In this document: positions 12,294 through 21,873 of the stretch, in pieces
Layout: each line of letters starts with the position of its first letter
How positions within the stretch are numbered: the first letter of the stretch is position 1
NCBI RefSeq assembly: GCF_028502605.1
Contig: NC_079233.1
Coordinates: 1,240,001-1,304,000 of the forward strand
Reading direction: 5' to 3'
DNA from: Trichoderma breve
Lineage: Eukaryota > Ascomycota > Sordariomycetes > Hypocreales > Hypocreaceae
DNA length: 64,000 bases
The notes under the pieces: model-generated
Databases searched by the model: none
What the model saw: only the letters and a program-made list of their open reading frames with translations
Told to the model about the DNA's origin: nothing
Position numbers and translations under genes: made by a program

Positions 12294-12718
12294 TTTTTTC
12301 GGTCATTTCTTCATGATATCAGCATCTCATCCCTGTATTCTTTGCCGTCTCCCTATCCTTGTCCCTAAATTGTACTTTCTTCTAGTATCGCTATTCTCTT
12401 CTAGTATCGCTACTCTCTTCTAGTATAGTATCGCTACATGCATAGACAGGTGTTACGCCTGCGTCGAAGTTAACAACTCATAGAAAGCTTTTGAACGAAT
12501 GAACTATGCTTTTATGCTGCATGCTTCTAGTATGAATATTCTTTTCTTATATCAGTCAACGTTAGATATCTAGCAAGCTTAGACTACAGCATAGCTGCTC
12601 TCTTAAAAAAGTATAGTAAGGTTTGAACCTCTGTAGATTATGAGTTGACTAGGCAGTTAATTACTGCTAATAGATATTGGCAATATCTTCTTCGTCAAAA
12701 TACCCTCATGATATAAGA
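12294..12718. repeat. A/T-rich spacer with tandem 19-bp units
   Basis: Around 12376-12436 a unit TCTCTTCTAGTATCGCTAC is repeated about three times with small changes. Its reverse complement (core GTAGCGATACTAGAAGAGA) resembles motifs found near 15.6-15.75, 24.05-24.12 and 58.35 kb. The rest of the spacer is A/T-rich and has no supported gene. Confidence 0.55.
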
Positions 12719-12780
12719 CCTGCCAGTACTGTAACCAAACTCCAATAATCTGTATCCATGGATCCCAAGCCCTCAGCCAT
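12719..12780. repeat. island repeat, copy B
   Basis: This is the partner of the block at 11750-11811: the same order CCTGC.AGTACTGT.ACC.AA.. followed by CCAAT and a short A/C-rich tail. It lies about 40 bp past the stop of the gene at 12822-13439. The diverged similarity argues for an old local duplication. Confidence 0.6.
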
Positions 12781-12821
12781 ACAACAGTTTCCCGTCTTGC
12801 GAAAATTTACTTGTTCCCGAC

Positions 12822-13439
12822 CTACGCTGTCACACCAAAGGCTTTAGAGATTGCGACCATGAACTTCCGCATTTCTTCCCGATGCTTCTTCTCCTCCTCC
12901 CGGTGTTTTTTATCCTTCTCCCAATGTTCTCTCATCTCATTCCAGCGCTTCTTCTCTTCCTCCCAGTTCTTTCTCGTCTCCTTCCTGAATTTCTTATTCT
13001 TCTTATCTTCTTCTTCGCGAGCTTCAAATTTCATGTTGTACACCTTCTCGATCAAAATTCTCAGACTATTCTCGTACTCCTCCCAGAGTATCGCCTTGTG
13101 GCTCATCTTCATTGCGTTTTGTTCTATAGCCCCCACCACCCTGGCAATGTCGAAATCTTCTTCAGCAGTGGATTGTCGCGGACGCTTGTTAAGAGGCTGA
13201 TCGCCAGGGAGCATCGGAGACGCAACGCGTTTTCCTTCTGCTTTTGGGGGGATTGGGATTATCTCCTCTTCAGAGAAGTCCTCTTCGGGATCCTCTTCTT
13301 CGGTGGTATATTCGGTGATAGATTCGTCTTCATCTATGTAGGAGCTGTCATCGCCGCCCTCGAATGGTATGTCCTCCATGTGTTCGAGAGGGTCCAGAAA
13401 CATCAAGTTTGCCAAGTCTTCGTCATTGGTCGTCTCCAT
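12822..13439 (-). CDS. acidic / coiled-coil protein of unknown function (island family member 1)
   Basis: Single exon, 205 residues, with no domain I can name. The order is: an acidic N-terminal region (about 20-70, dense Glu/Asp), a short basic cluster resembling a nuclear signal (LNKRPRQ), the segment FDIARVVGAIEQ, then a highly charged helix (about 125-195, EEEKKRWNEMREHWEKDKK style) likely to form a coiled coil. It ends MRKFMVAISKAFGVTA. The gene at 14204-15166 has the same order: a KR-rich cluster, FDIDHVVAGVKSS, a helix and MRQFMTAFANTAG, so the two are probably diverged paralogues. Upstream on its own strand is a 22-nt poly-A (plus-strand T at 13480-13501). Nuclear location is inference from the basic cluster only. 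Confidence 0.55.
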   Translation of the reverse strand: METTNDEDLANLMFLDPLEHMEDIPFEGGDDSSYIDEDESITEYTTEEEDPEEDFSEEEIIPIPPKAEGKRVASPMLPGDQPLNKRPRQSTAEEDFDIARVVGAIEQNAMKMSHKAILWEEYENSLRILIEKVYNMKFEAREEEDKKNKKFRKETRKNWEEEKKRWNEMREHWEKDKKHREEEKKHREEMRKFMVAISKAFGVTA

Positions 13440-13962
13440 CGCAGTGTTCTCGGCAACAGCTTCTCCAATTTTGTGGCGGTTTTTTTTTTTTTTTTTTTTT
13501 TGGAAAAGAAGCGTGAGACACTCTGAGAAGTAAAGAAGAGAAAGAGGAGAAAAACGTTTAAGGAGAAATTGGAGAAGTTAATAAGTAACAAGTCATGTGA
13601 GTATGCATTAACTGTAGGTAAAATTGAAGGGGTGGTGGTATAAAGGGTGACAACAGATCACAGCTGCCAGGGGTATCAAATCTGGTATTCATTCGAAGTA
13701 TTAATTCGTAGTAAATATAGTCAGTAAATGCTAGAGAACGTATAAATAGTAGCGGACAACTACCTAGGATTTGATGAGCTAGATGAATAAAGACACTCCT
13801 TCTGCACTTCAGTCATAGTCACTGCAGTCATATTAAAAGGATGGAAAGACATCGTTGCAAAGGGGTGTTTTAGTCAACACTAACTTGAGATAATGTAACA
13901 AGAAGCACAATCCTTTGAAGACTGCTAATTTTAACTCAATCTTCATTATCATTTCATCCTCG
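13440..13962. other. spacer with a poly-T tract
   Basis: A run of 22 T occupies 13480-13501, just upstream of the start of the minus-strand gene at 13439. The rest is A/T-rich with no supported gene. Confidence 0.5.
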
Positions 13963-14070
13963 TCACTTTAAATCAGACATGATCAACTTCTCCCTCTCAA
14001 TCTGGCTAACCAGTTCCCCAAAGACTGGAATATCGTGAATGAAGCTTCTCATCTAGCCCGTTCCTCAGTC
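13963..14070 (-). pseudogene. decayed last exon of a second nitronate monooxygenase
   Basis: Read on the minus strand, this encodes RSFIHDIPVFGELVSQIERE followed by KLIMSDLK and a stop. It lines up with the last exon of the intact gene 2 kb away, GLIHDIPTCGELCARIEKEA followed by REKLALIVSDSKL and a stop. Upstream the match continues, but the exon start reads D-stop-GTG-stop-M where the intact gene has VWTTGQVM, so two in-frame stops are present. A TATAG just before the match sits where the intact acceptor (TTATAG) lies. An internal stretch of about eight residues is missing. No other exon of the copy could be recognised with confidence. Confidence 0.75.
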
Positions 14071-14203
14071 CTCTATATCACAAATATGGTCAGAAAACTA
14101 AAGTAATAAGATGAAAGAAGAAAGAAAACCCACTTTATGTTTGCACGAATCTTGCGTTTACCAAAATAGTCATAGATGTCGTCATCCATCCGGGCGAAAA
14201 TCC

Positions 14204-15166
14204 TCACTCGTGGTTATCATTGTCGCTTTCGTCGACGATTTCAATTGGCAGCGGAATACCTGCCGTGTTTGCGAAGGCAGTCATAAACTGACGCATCTCG
14301 GAAATGAAGCCATCGAGTTTGGTGCTGACTCCATCGATCTTGGTGCTGGCTGCATCAATCTTGGCCTCGTTCCTCATTGCAGTTTCTTTGGCAATCTTCA
14401 CATCTTCCTTCATTTCGAAGAGGTCAGAGTTCGTCATTCGCGGCTTTTCGGCTGCTATCGAAGCGGGTTTGGCAGCGTTGGCAAAGCGTTGGATGGCGAG
14501 GGACGACTTGACGCCAGCGACTACATGGTCGATGTCAAAACCACCATTGTCGGCTGCTCGTCGTGTGCGTTTGGGTTCGATGGCTGGAATGTCAGAGAGT
14601 GCTCGAGGGCGTTTGGCTTCCTCGAGAGCTACACTCTGCTTTACCTGTCCCACCGGGTCAAGAACGGCTACCTGTTGTCCTGCACCAGAAGCGACGTCTT
14701 CTTTGTCCTTATTTCGGATCGTAGCGGCATTGGTGGCTGCGGCTGACCTTCTGATCGCCTTCCAATAGTCTTGCTCATGATTGATGACATCGGTGGTACC
14801 GAAACGATCTTTAATCAACTCGAGGTATTCTCTTGGCAACCTGATGTATAACGATGACAAGATGAGATAAATGGGCCTCGACAATCCTTCAAGGCCGGAG
14901 GCATCGAACGCTCGCATGGTTGCGTGGTATAATTTATGGGTAGTGGCGGTAACTCTAGCAGAGGGTGTGGTATACGAGTAGTAGTCGTGGTTCCGCAGGT
15001 ATCCGACCATTTCTTCTTGTTCGTGAGTCTCGAGTAAGATTGCCTGTGACCAATATGTGCCGAGGCAATGCATTCCCAACTTGTACCTTGGATCATCTGG
15101 CTTAAGGTTGAGATCCTTCGCGTCAAATTTGATGACCTTCTTCTCCTCAGTCTTTGCGGCTGACAT
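14204..15166 (-). CDS. unknown protein with helical C-terminus (island family member 2)
   Basis: Single exon, 320 residues, family not recognised. The N-terminal part (about 15-155) looks folded and mostly helical, with many aromatics (RNHDYYSYTTPSARVTATTH, RPIYLILSSLYIRLPREYLE). Next come a linker rich in Ala and Lys, a basic cluster (EPKRTRRAADN), FDIDHVVAGVKSSLAIQRF, and a C-terminal helix with heptad-like AKIDAASTKIDGVSTKLDGF. It ends MRQFMTAFANTAGIPLP plus an acidic tail. The C-terminal half parallels the gene at 12822-13439; the N-terminal half is absent there. It sits between the decayed monooxygenase exon and the intact monooxygenase, suggesting that duplication or insertion shaped this locus. 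No transposase, reverse transcriptase or nuclease motif was seen. Confidence 0.6.
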   Translation of the reverse strand: MSAAKTEEKKVIKFDAKDLNLKPDDPRYKLGMHCLGTYWSQAILLETHEQEEMVGYLRNHDYYSYTTPSARVTATTHKLYHATMRAFDASGLEGLSRPIYLILSSLYIRLPREYLELIKDRFGTTDVINHEQDYWKAIRRSAAATNAATIRNKDKEDVASGAGQQVAVLDPVGQVKQSVALEEAKRPRALSDIPAIEPKRTRRAADNGGFDIDHVVAGVKSSLAIQRFANAAKPASIAAEKPRMTNSDLFEMKEDVKIAKETAMRNEAKIDAASTKIDGVSTKLDGFISEMRQFMTAFANTAGIPLPIEIVDESDNDNHE

Positions 15167-15968
15167 TTTCGATCGTCTTGAGTCAGTCGATAATTGTCAA
15201 GAAGCTAGCAAAGTCGAGTGGGGAGGAGAAGATTGAAGAGGGAAGAGAGGGACGCGTGATTGTATCTGAGAGTCAAACGAAAATAAAACTGAGTGGAAGT
15301 TGACAGCGTAGTCGACGGCTGTCAGCGGCTGTCACAGATGCTGGGACTCGGAGCCATGCAGCTGTCTGAGCATGTTAAGACAAGGTCGATAAGTTGCAAT
15401 TATCAGTGTATGGTGTGAATTGATGTCGCTGAAGTCACTGGCGAGATGACTGTTTCTCAATGTCAAACAATTAATATCAGATATTAACATACTCAAAATA
15501 ATGGCTCAAGGAATCACAAGATATTACAAAATAATAAAGCTCGTAGAATGTATACGAAAAGCTGGATGGTAATAACAGTATGTGCTAACTATCGCTTCAA
15601 AATTGATAGTGGTCATATAGCAGATAATAGAAGAAATAGCAACAATACCTAGCAGATGCCCTAGAATGAGTGATAATAGTGAATAGTAGTAGATGGTAGA
15701 AAAGGTAGCGATAATAGCAGATACTAGAGAAAGTATGGATACATGCAGATATTTGAAGCGTCAGTTTTAAAAGACACTTGTTCCGCATCTTATGATACTG
15801 TAATCTCCGGGACGCTGGATGCACAACTTGAGATGTCGACTACTATAGATATCATATCATAATACAACAAGCAGCTGTTCTGGCCAGCACCAAAGGTGAG
15901 ACTTCGTAAAAAAAGGAACCGTATTTCTTTCATTATTATCGACTAAACTCATGCCGTTATTTCGTCCC
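15167..15968. repeat. A/T-rich spacer carrying the dispersed short motif
   Basis: From about 15600 to 15750 there are several imperfect units of the type TAGCAGATAATAGAAGAAA, GTAGCGATAATAGCAGATAC and TAGTAGATGGTAGAAAAGG. Related units occur near 12.4, 24.05-24.12 and 58.35 kb. No open frame here looks like a gene. Confidence 0.5.
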
Positions 15969-17171
15969 TTATAGCTTCGAATCAGACACAATCAAAGCCA
16001 GCTTCTCCCTCAGCGCAGTCTCCGCCTCCTTCTCAATACGAGCACACAGTTCGCCGCAAGTCGGGATGTCGTGAATAAGACCCATGACCTGGCCTGTCGT
16101 CCAGACCTATAAATCCCCACCGCTGTCAGTAAGGCGAAACAACAAGAGATCCAAGAAGCAACGTAGAAGGAAAGGGGGGGGACTCACGCCATATTCCGGG
16201 TCACCGTTAATGAACACCTCCTTCCCTCTCTTTCCGCTGACGTAAGGCGCTACTTCCGAGAATTCGCCTGACTTGCTCTCCCTCTCAATCTTGAGCGCAT
16301 CTGTCGCAACCTTGTTCTTGTACAGCCTCGTGGTGTTTGTCCAGCGTCTCAACAACAGCGTCGTGTCCGTCTCCTGGCCCTTGACGATGGCCTCCTTGAT
16401 ATTCACATGTACCGGACTTTCCACCGTGGCCACCCAACTTTTTGCAGATATTTCGTTAGTGATGGTGTTTCCAAGAGCAATCCATTTATAGCAAGGTTGA
16501 AGCTTACCGTGTGCCCATGTTGATACCACAAGCTCCCAGAACCAGCGCCGCCGCAAGTCCCTGCCCATCAGCAAACCCTCCCGAAGCAATAAACGGAGTA
16601 TTCAGCGTCTGCCTCGCCCTGCTCAACAAAATAAAATTCGTAATGTCGCTCTCGCCAACATGTCCCGCACACTCAAACCCATCAATGCTCAAAAAGTCAA
16701 CGCCCAGCTTGATCGCGCTCTGGGCATGACGAATCGTCGTACACTTGTGCAGCACCGTGATGCCCGCGGCCTTGAGCTGGCGGATCACGGGGCCGGGCGA
16801 GTTTCCGGCCGTCTCGACAATCTTGACGCCCTCGTCGATGATGGCCTGGGCGTAGGCCGGGTAGTCGGGCGGGAGGAGGGACGGGAGGAGGGTCAGGTTG
16901 ACGCCAAAGGGCTTGTCGGTGAGGGTGCGGCACCGCTGGATCTCGGCGCGCAGGGCTTCGGGCGTGGGGGAGATGAGGGCGGTGATGATGCCCAGGCCGC
17001 CGCCGTTGGAGACTGCGGACGCGAGGTCTGCGGTACCGACGTGCATGAGGCCGCCTTGGATGACGGGGACTGGAGGACGAGAGAGTTAGCTGATGAAGGC
17101 AACAGTAACAGCAAAGAAAGGCACATACCGCGAATGCCTAGACGGCGGGTGAGCTCGGTGTTGAAAGGCAT
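15969..17171 (-). CDS. nitronate monooxygenase (2-nitropropane dioxygenase family)
   Basis: Four exons on the minus strand: 17171-17129, 17069-16508, 16437-16188 and 16106-15969, with introns of 59, 70 and 81 nt. Phases agree and the product is about 330 residues, close to the family norm. Visible family features are the flavin-barrel start RLGIRVPVIQGGLMHVGTAD, the GGGLGIITA turn, GFECAGHVGESD (the catalytic-His region of the class), FIASGGFADGQGLAAALVLGA (phosphate-binding glycines), GTRWVATVESPVH spanning intron 2, and the C-terminal VWTTGQVMGLIHDIP. These FMN enzymes oxidise alkyl nitronates such as propionate-3-nitronate, usually as detoxification. The 3' end has a decayed duplicate at 13963-14070. 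Confidence 0.9.
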
Positions 17172-18450
17172 CGTCGAAGGTGAGGTCGCGTTTCTTGTTC
17201 TATGTCTTGTGCAAGTCCTGTCTGTTTCCTTGTCTTGTCTTGTGTATCGTCTCTCTATTCCAGCATCCAAACCCAAAGTCAAGTAAAAAACGCTGTCTTT
17301 CTTTCTTTGTCAATCGCAAATGAAAAAAACAACACAAAATCAGCACTTCTTATAACGTCAGAAAGTCTTACGAGGAGCAGGTCCTCTTCTGGACCCCAGA
17401 TTACCGCTCCCGAACAAATAGCCTTATGCCGAGGCAAGTCTATCATGTACGCTGACAGCAGCCCCACTCTCCGATGGCCCTTTCCCTTGCATGTTAGCTC
17501 GGGCCCCATTCCATACTTTGGGGCTCTCTAGGCTATGGAGGCTAAGCCCCCCCGGACTTCACTTCACATGCTAAAACACCTACTTATGTACAGAGACGGA
17601 GAGAGATACAGTGAGTGGCTGCTATGGCTTCTTTGCAGTGTGTATCCTCTCTGTAACACTCTGCTGTGCCTTGGATGAACAAACTCATCCTTTGTGGTGC
17701 ACGCACACCTCGTACTCTGGGCCATCGTCATAATCCAACCGCATCACCCGGATGCTTAAAGCAAAGTTACCCAAGATGTCGTGCTTCGTTTCCCAGGGGA
17801 TGAGTAATCCTGACGCGGGTGGAGCAGCATTCCCAGTTTAGTGTGTGTGCATCTTCCCTCGGTTCTCTTAATTGTCGTCCGACATTGAACTGGATTGAGT
17901 ACTACCACTACTATAGTGATACTACAAGTCTCTCTCGTGTGCTAGTACATGCTTCATCCTCAATGTAATCCTTAGCTCCAGAGTGTCCAGAAAGGGAAAT
18001 GCTTACTATTCATCAGCTGCCCTTCTCCATCACCCGAGCACCCTTATCGAGATCCCCCGCAATCTGACGAGTTGGCGATCCCACTTGTTGATTCACAATA
18101 TGCCAGCAGAGTGTGTTACAGAGTTATAGAGGAGAGGGTATTGTTTTCATTCGCGCTCAATAAACTGCGTGTTACACATGTACAAACTCCTCCTGCTCCC
18201 ATACCCTAGTTCCGGATCCGGCGGTTATCCAAAATCCGCCCAAGCCATCCAATGTGTGCAATTTTGTCCCCCATATCCAAAATCAAATGTCCCATATTCC
18301 CATTTACTATAAGCCGTTGCTCGCCCGCTAGTGTGCGCCAGCATGGTATGTTGTGTTCCAATAACGCCCGACGTGGTCATGGAAGACCCGTCATACTCTC
18401 AAGACACCTAATCAAGATTCGTCCAGCAAATCCCTGGCTCGTATTTAGCC
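17172..18450. other. intergenic, no gene seen
   Basis: This is the upstream region of the monooxygenase and the 3' flank of the zinc-finger regulator. Frames are short. A small dyad (ACTACCACTACTATAGTGATACT) near 17900 is the only local structure noted. No RNA gene is recognisable. Confidence 0.45.
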
Positions 18451-21400
18451 TCAATTTATGCTCGTAGCTGGTGCCAAGGCAACGCGATCCCTCGGCTTGT
18501 CCACCAGATCAGCGTACCCATCCAAGCTGGCGCCCATTGTCTTGATCATGTCAAAGATGTGCGTGCCCTTGAAAGTCTCAGCCCAGAGGCGTACTACTGC
18601 ACTCGCCAGCTGTCTCAACTTCATGGGGTCTGTCGTTGCAGTTTCCATCTGAGGGTTGGAATTTGCGCCAGCCAGTGATGGATCGACGGGGACAGCGAAT
18701 TCGGTTTCGTCCAACATCCTCCTCACTGTTTCCAAGAGGTTCCTTTCATCAAGGCTGATGGGAGCATCAGACGGTGTAAGAGACGCCAGCGTCAAGAGCC
18801 ACTTGGCTAGAAGAAGGGCGCATTCAAAGTTACATACTATGGTATCACAACATTAGTTTTCATATTCAGCCAAAGTAGAATTGCCTCAGGGAAGAAAAGA
18901 GGACGAAAACTTACATGAATGCTGTATGCTCCACTCTGTAGATTTGGTCCTCGCAACATAGTTGACACCGGCCTTGACCAGCATAGACAATGCATGGACG
19001 GCTTGAAACACTGCCCCATGGAGTCGCACGCTGCGCACCACCAGTGGTGTGGAAATCATGGCTGATGCCATCAGCATCGAATCTCTTGTCTGCAGCTCTC
19101 TGCATGGAGGAGCATCGCTGTATAGCCGAATGTACGCGAGGCGCAGAAGAGCTGTCGCGTTGTAGGCCAACAGGCCACCAGGGGAAAAGTCTGTGCTGGC
19201 AAAGGGTCCTGATCCTGTGGCAAGGAGATAATGATGCTGTTCGACCGTAGTATGCCATACCCGCAGCGCCTGGGTGACTTCTTCCACATCTTCCGGCTTC
19301 AAGGTGCGCTGTGTTTCAAACGGCAAGCCGGCTGCTAGCGAAGTTTGCTTCAAGAAATATACGTGCTGGATGAGCACATGAATGAGCACATAGAAGCCTA
19401 GTGATGATAGATGGTTTGGCAGCCCCTGGTTCGTCCGGCCAAACAGCCGGGCAATGGCCTCGTGAACGGTAATCTCCACCATTGGAGTAGACTGCCGCAG
19501 CTCTTGCCACTGCCAAGCAGTCTCCGCTCTCCAAAGTCTAGCAGGGAGAGGCAAAGAGAGTCTGAGTTCCGACGTGACCAACAGAGGCGGCAAGTCATAT
19601 GCAATACTGCAAAGGTTGAAGAAGGAGTAAGCAATCAGCTTAGTCCTGGTGGCCCCTTCGCGCTTAATCCAAGCATCCCAATCCGTGACGCTTGCTTGGC
19701 TGATGTCTTCAGTAAGCCCCTCTTCTCTAATCAAGATGGCCAGGGTGCTCTGCAAAGACAATGCCTCGTTTAGGATTGTCTTGGCTCCCCACAACCCAAC
19801 AGAGAATAAGAGTAAGACGGCCTGAATTGTTTCCAATCTAGACTGGGGCGTGTTGGGAGAACTGCAATTAAAAATCCACATGTTAGCAACTTATATAAGA
19901 CAGTATATGCACAAAATAGAAACTGTAAAAGAGTATATACTTACTAAGGCTCCCGATGCGTGTCTTGAGTAATCGGTCTCTCCGACTGCGCTGAAGCAAA
20001 GGAATGCCGGTAAGACGTGCTAGGAGAAGGCCGCGTGGAGTGAGGGCTATAAGATGATGCGTTTGGCAGGAGGGCATGGATTTCCGAGCTATGTCTTCGT
20101 CGTATCTGCTCCATTGCAATGGCTTTTGCTGCATACCAGAGGGCATATCCTCTCTTACTCTCGAACCTGTACTGTGCTCCAACGGACAAGATGGCAAGAA
20201 GTAGCTCTGGTGCGAGTTCAGTGGGTGACAACGTAGGCAAATGCAAAAAAGGCAGCTGCTCATGGAAGCCCCCAATGTATCCCTCCAAGAAGCGGGTGAG
20301 CGTATAGCGAGAAGGGAAGACGAAATCAGTCGGCAGCACAGACGAGAACTCTTCCAGACGGTTCTTTATGACGCCGTGGTCAACTACCGAGATGCGTAGG
20401 GGGGAACGCGAAGTCTCCTCGTGCAGTCGAGAGCTCGGCTCTTGCACATCAGGCGCAAGAGACCCGAAGCGGGAGGGAAGCTGTGAACTCGGCTTTGAGC
20501 CCCCACGTTGAAACACGGCCGGAGATCGAGCAAAGAAGTTCATCTGCTGGTCAGGCTCAAAGTGTGGAGGGAGGAAATGCTGCGGCGTCGTGTAATCGTC
20601 AAGGAACAGGTTGTAATCCTCGTACGCTGGCTGCTGAGGCTGTGGACCAAATGCAGCTGCGAGAATTGGTGGGTCTGCTCTCGCACGATCCGCATATCCC
20701 TCAATAGTATCCGGATAACTCTTGACTCTAGCGTGAGTTGGAGGCTGCTGGGGCATGCCGTTGAGCAAGGGCTGGATAGTGTTGACCTCGCTTGCCAACG
20801 CAGCATCGGAAAGGAGATCAAGATTGCAAGCTGCAGTTCGCGCTGCTGCTTGCGGATCTTGCTGGCCAAGATGATGACTTCCAGGATCTGAACTCATGGA
20901 GCCGTGATGATGATATGGCGGTGGAGGCGCCTGGGGCTGATGCTGCTGTTGCTGTTGCGGCGGTGATGGCTGAGGGGGTAGCAGTGTGGTTGTGGTAGGA
21001 GGAGGCGGAGGGGGTGGCCGCAACCTGTGAATCCCCATGACATCGAGGTCGACATGGCCATCGGACAGAGATGGCTTGTGCATGGACGTGCCAGAGAGCT
21101 TCCTTGGCCTGGAGACATCTTTATGCCCTTCGTTTAGGTGAACAAGCTTCTCGTGCCGGACGAGAAGATCGCTGATGTCCATATAAGTCAGTATAACCCA
21201 ACGCAAGGCGGGGACCGTGTAAGTGCAGCGAGGAGGTGGGAAGTGCAAAGTGGATCAAGGCGAGCAAAATAGCAAAGTTGAAGCTTAGGCAAGAAGCTTA
21301 GGGTGAGGCTAGAGGTGACACTCTGGAAGAGGGGAAAGGGGGGATATGTAATGCAATGAGGAGGCGCGGGTACTCGTATGGGTACAAGCACCACATAAAA

Positions 21401-21873
21401 AAGGCACAGCATCGCATCACCTCATGCTGAACCACGCCATGGGTTATGTAGGTACTTACGGACATACGGCTGAGGGAGGGGGAATTCGTTGAAGGTGCAA
21501 GGAAAAGGGCAAACAGGGTCATGGGGGGGGAACGAATTGCTCTTACCGTCGCCCAAAGGTTTTCCCACAACGGTCCCAGCCACATGAGAAAGGCTTCTCT
21601 TTGGTATGAGTCCTCTCATGTCTCTGGACATGTTCAACGCGTCTGTAACTCGAGGAGAAGAGGTCATGTGAGCAACACAGCACGAAGCAGCAGAGTTGGA
21701 CAGATGCGGAGCAGAGCGGGCTAGACTGACCTGAAGCGCTTGCTACAGTACTTGCAAGGCAATGTCTTGGGCTTCTGGTTGCGATTCTCGCCCACCTCGG
21801 CAATTGCGAGGGCACTGGATTGGTCTGGCGGTGGCAGAACGGCCGGGCCGTCGATGGTCTGGAGCGGGAGCAT
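18451..21873 (-). CDS. C2H2 zinc-finger transcription factor with fungal-specific regulatory domain
   Basis: Five exons on the minus strand: 21873-21731, 21642-21547, 21171-19945, 19861-18915 and 18836-18451, with introns of 88, 375, 83 and 78 nt. The product is about 932 residues. Two tandem fingers start the protein: C40-x2-C43-x12-H56-x3-H60 and C68-x4-C73-x12-H86-x4-H91. Introns 1 and 2 interrupt fingers 1 and 2, and splicing restores exact finger spacing, which strongly supports both. A disordered region rich in Pro, Gln and His follows (about 115-170). The fungal-specific middle domain runs from about residue 320, with RFLEGYIGGFHEQLPFLHLP and ELLLAILSVGAQYRFESKRG. It presumably binds DNA as an RNA polymerase II regulator; target genes cannot be read from sequence. 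The 375-nt intron 2 is unusually long for this window. Confidence 0.88.

Noticed and set aside
12625..12660. Possible tRNA T-arm-like sequence
   Set aside because: No matching acceptor, D or anticodon arms could be folded around it; no tRNA found in the window.
14074..14189. Minus-strand mini-frame starting MDDDIYDYFGKRKIRANIK with a hydrophobic end, just past the unknown gene
   Set aside because: Only about 38 codons, lies where the monooxygenase relic intron/exon 3 would be, and no homology can be claimed.
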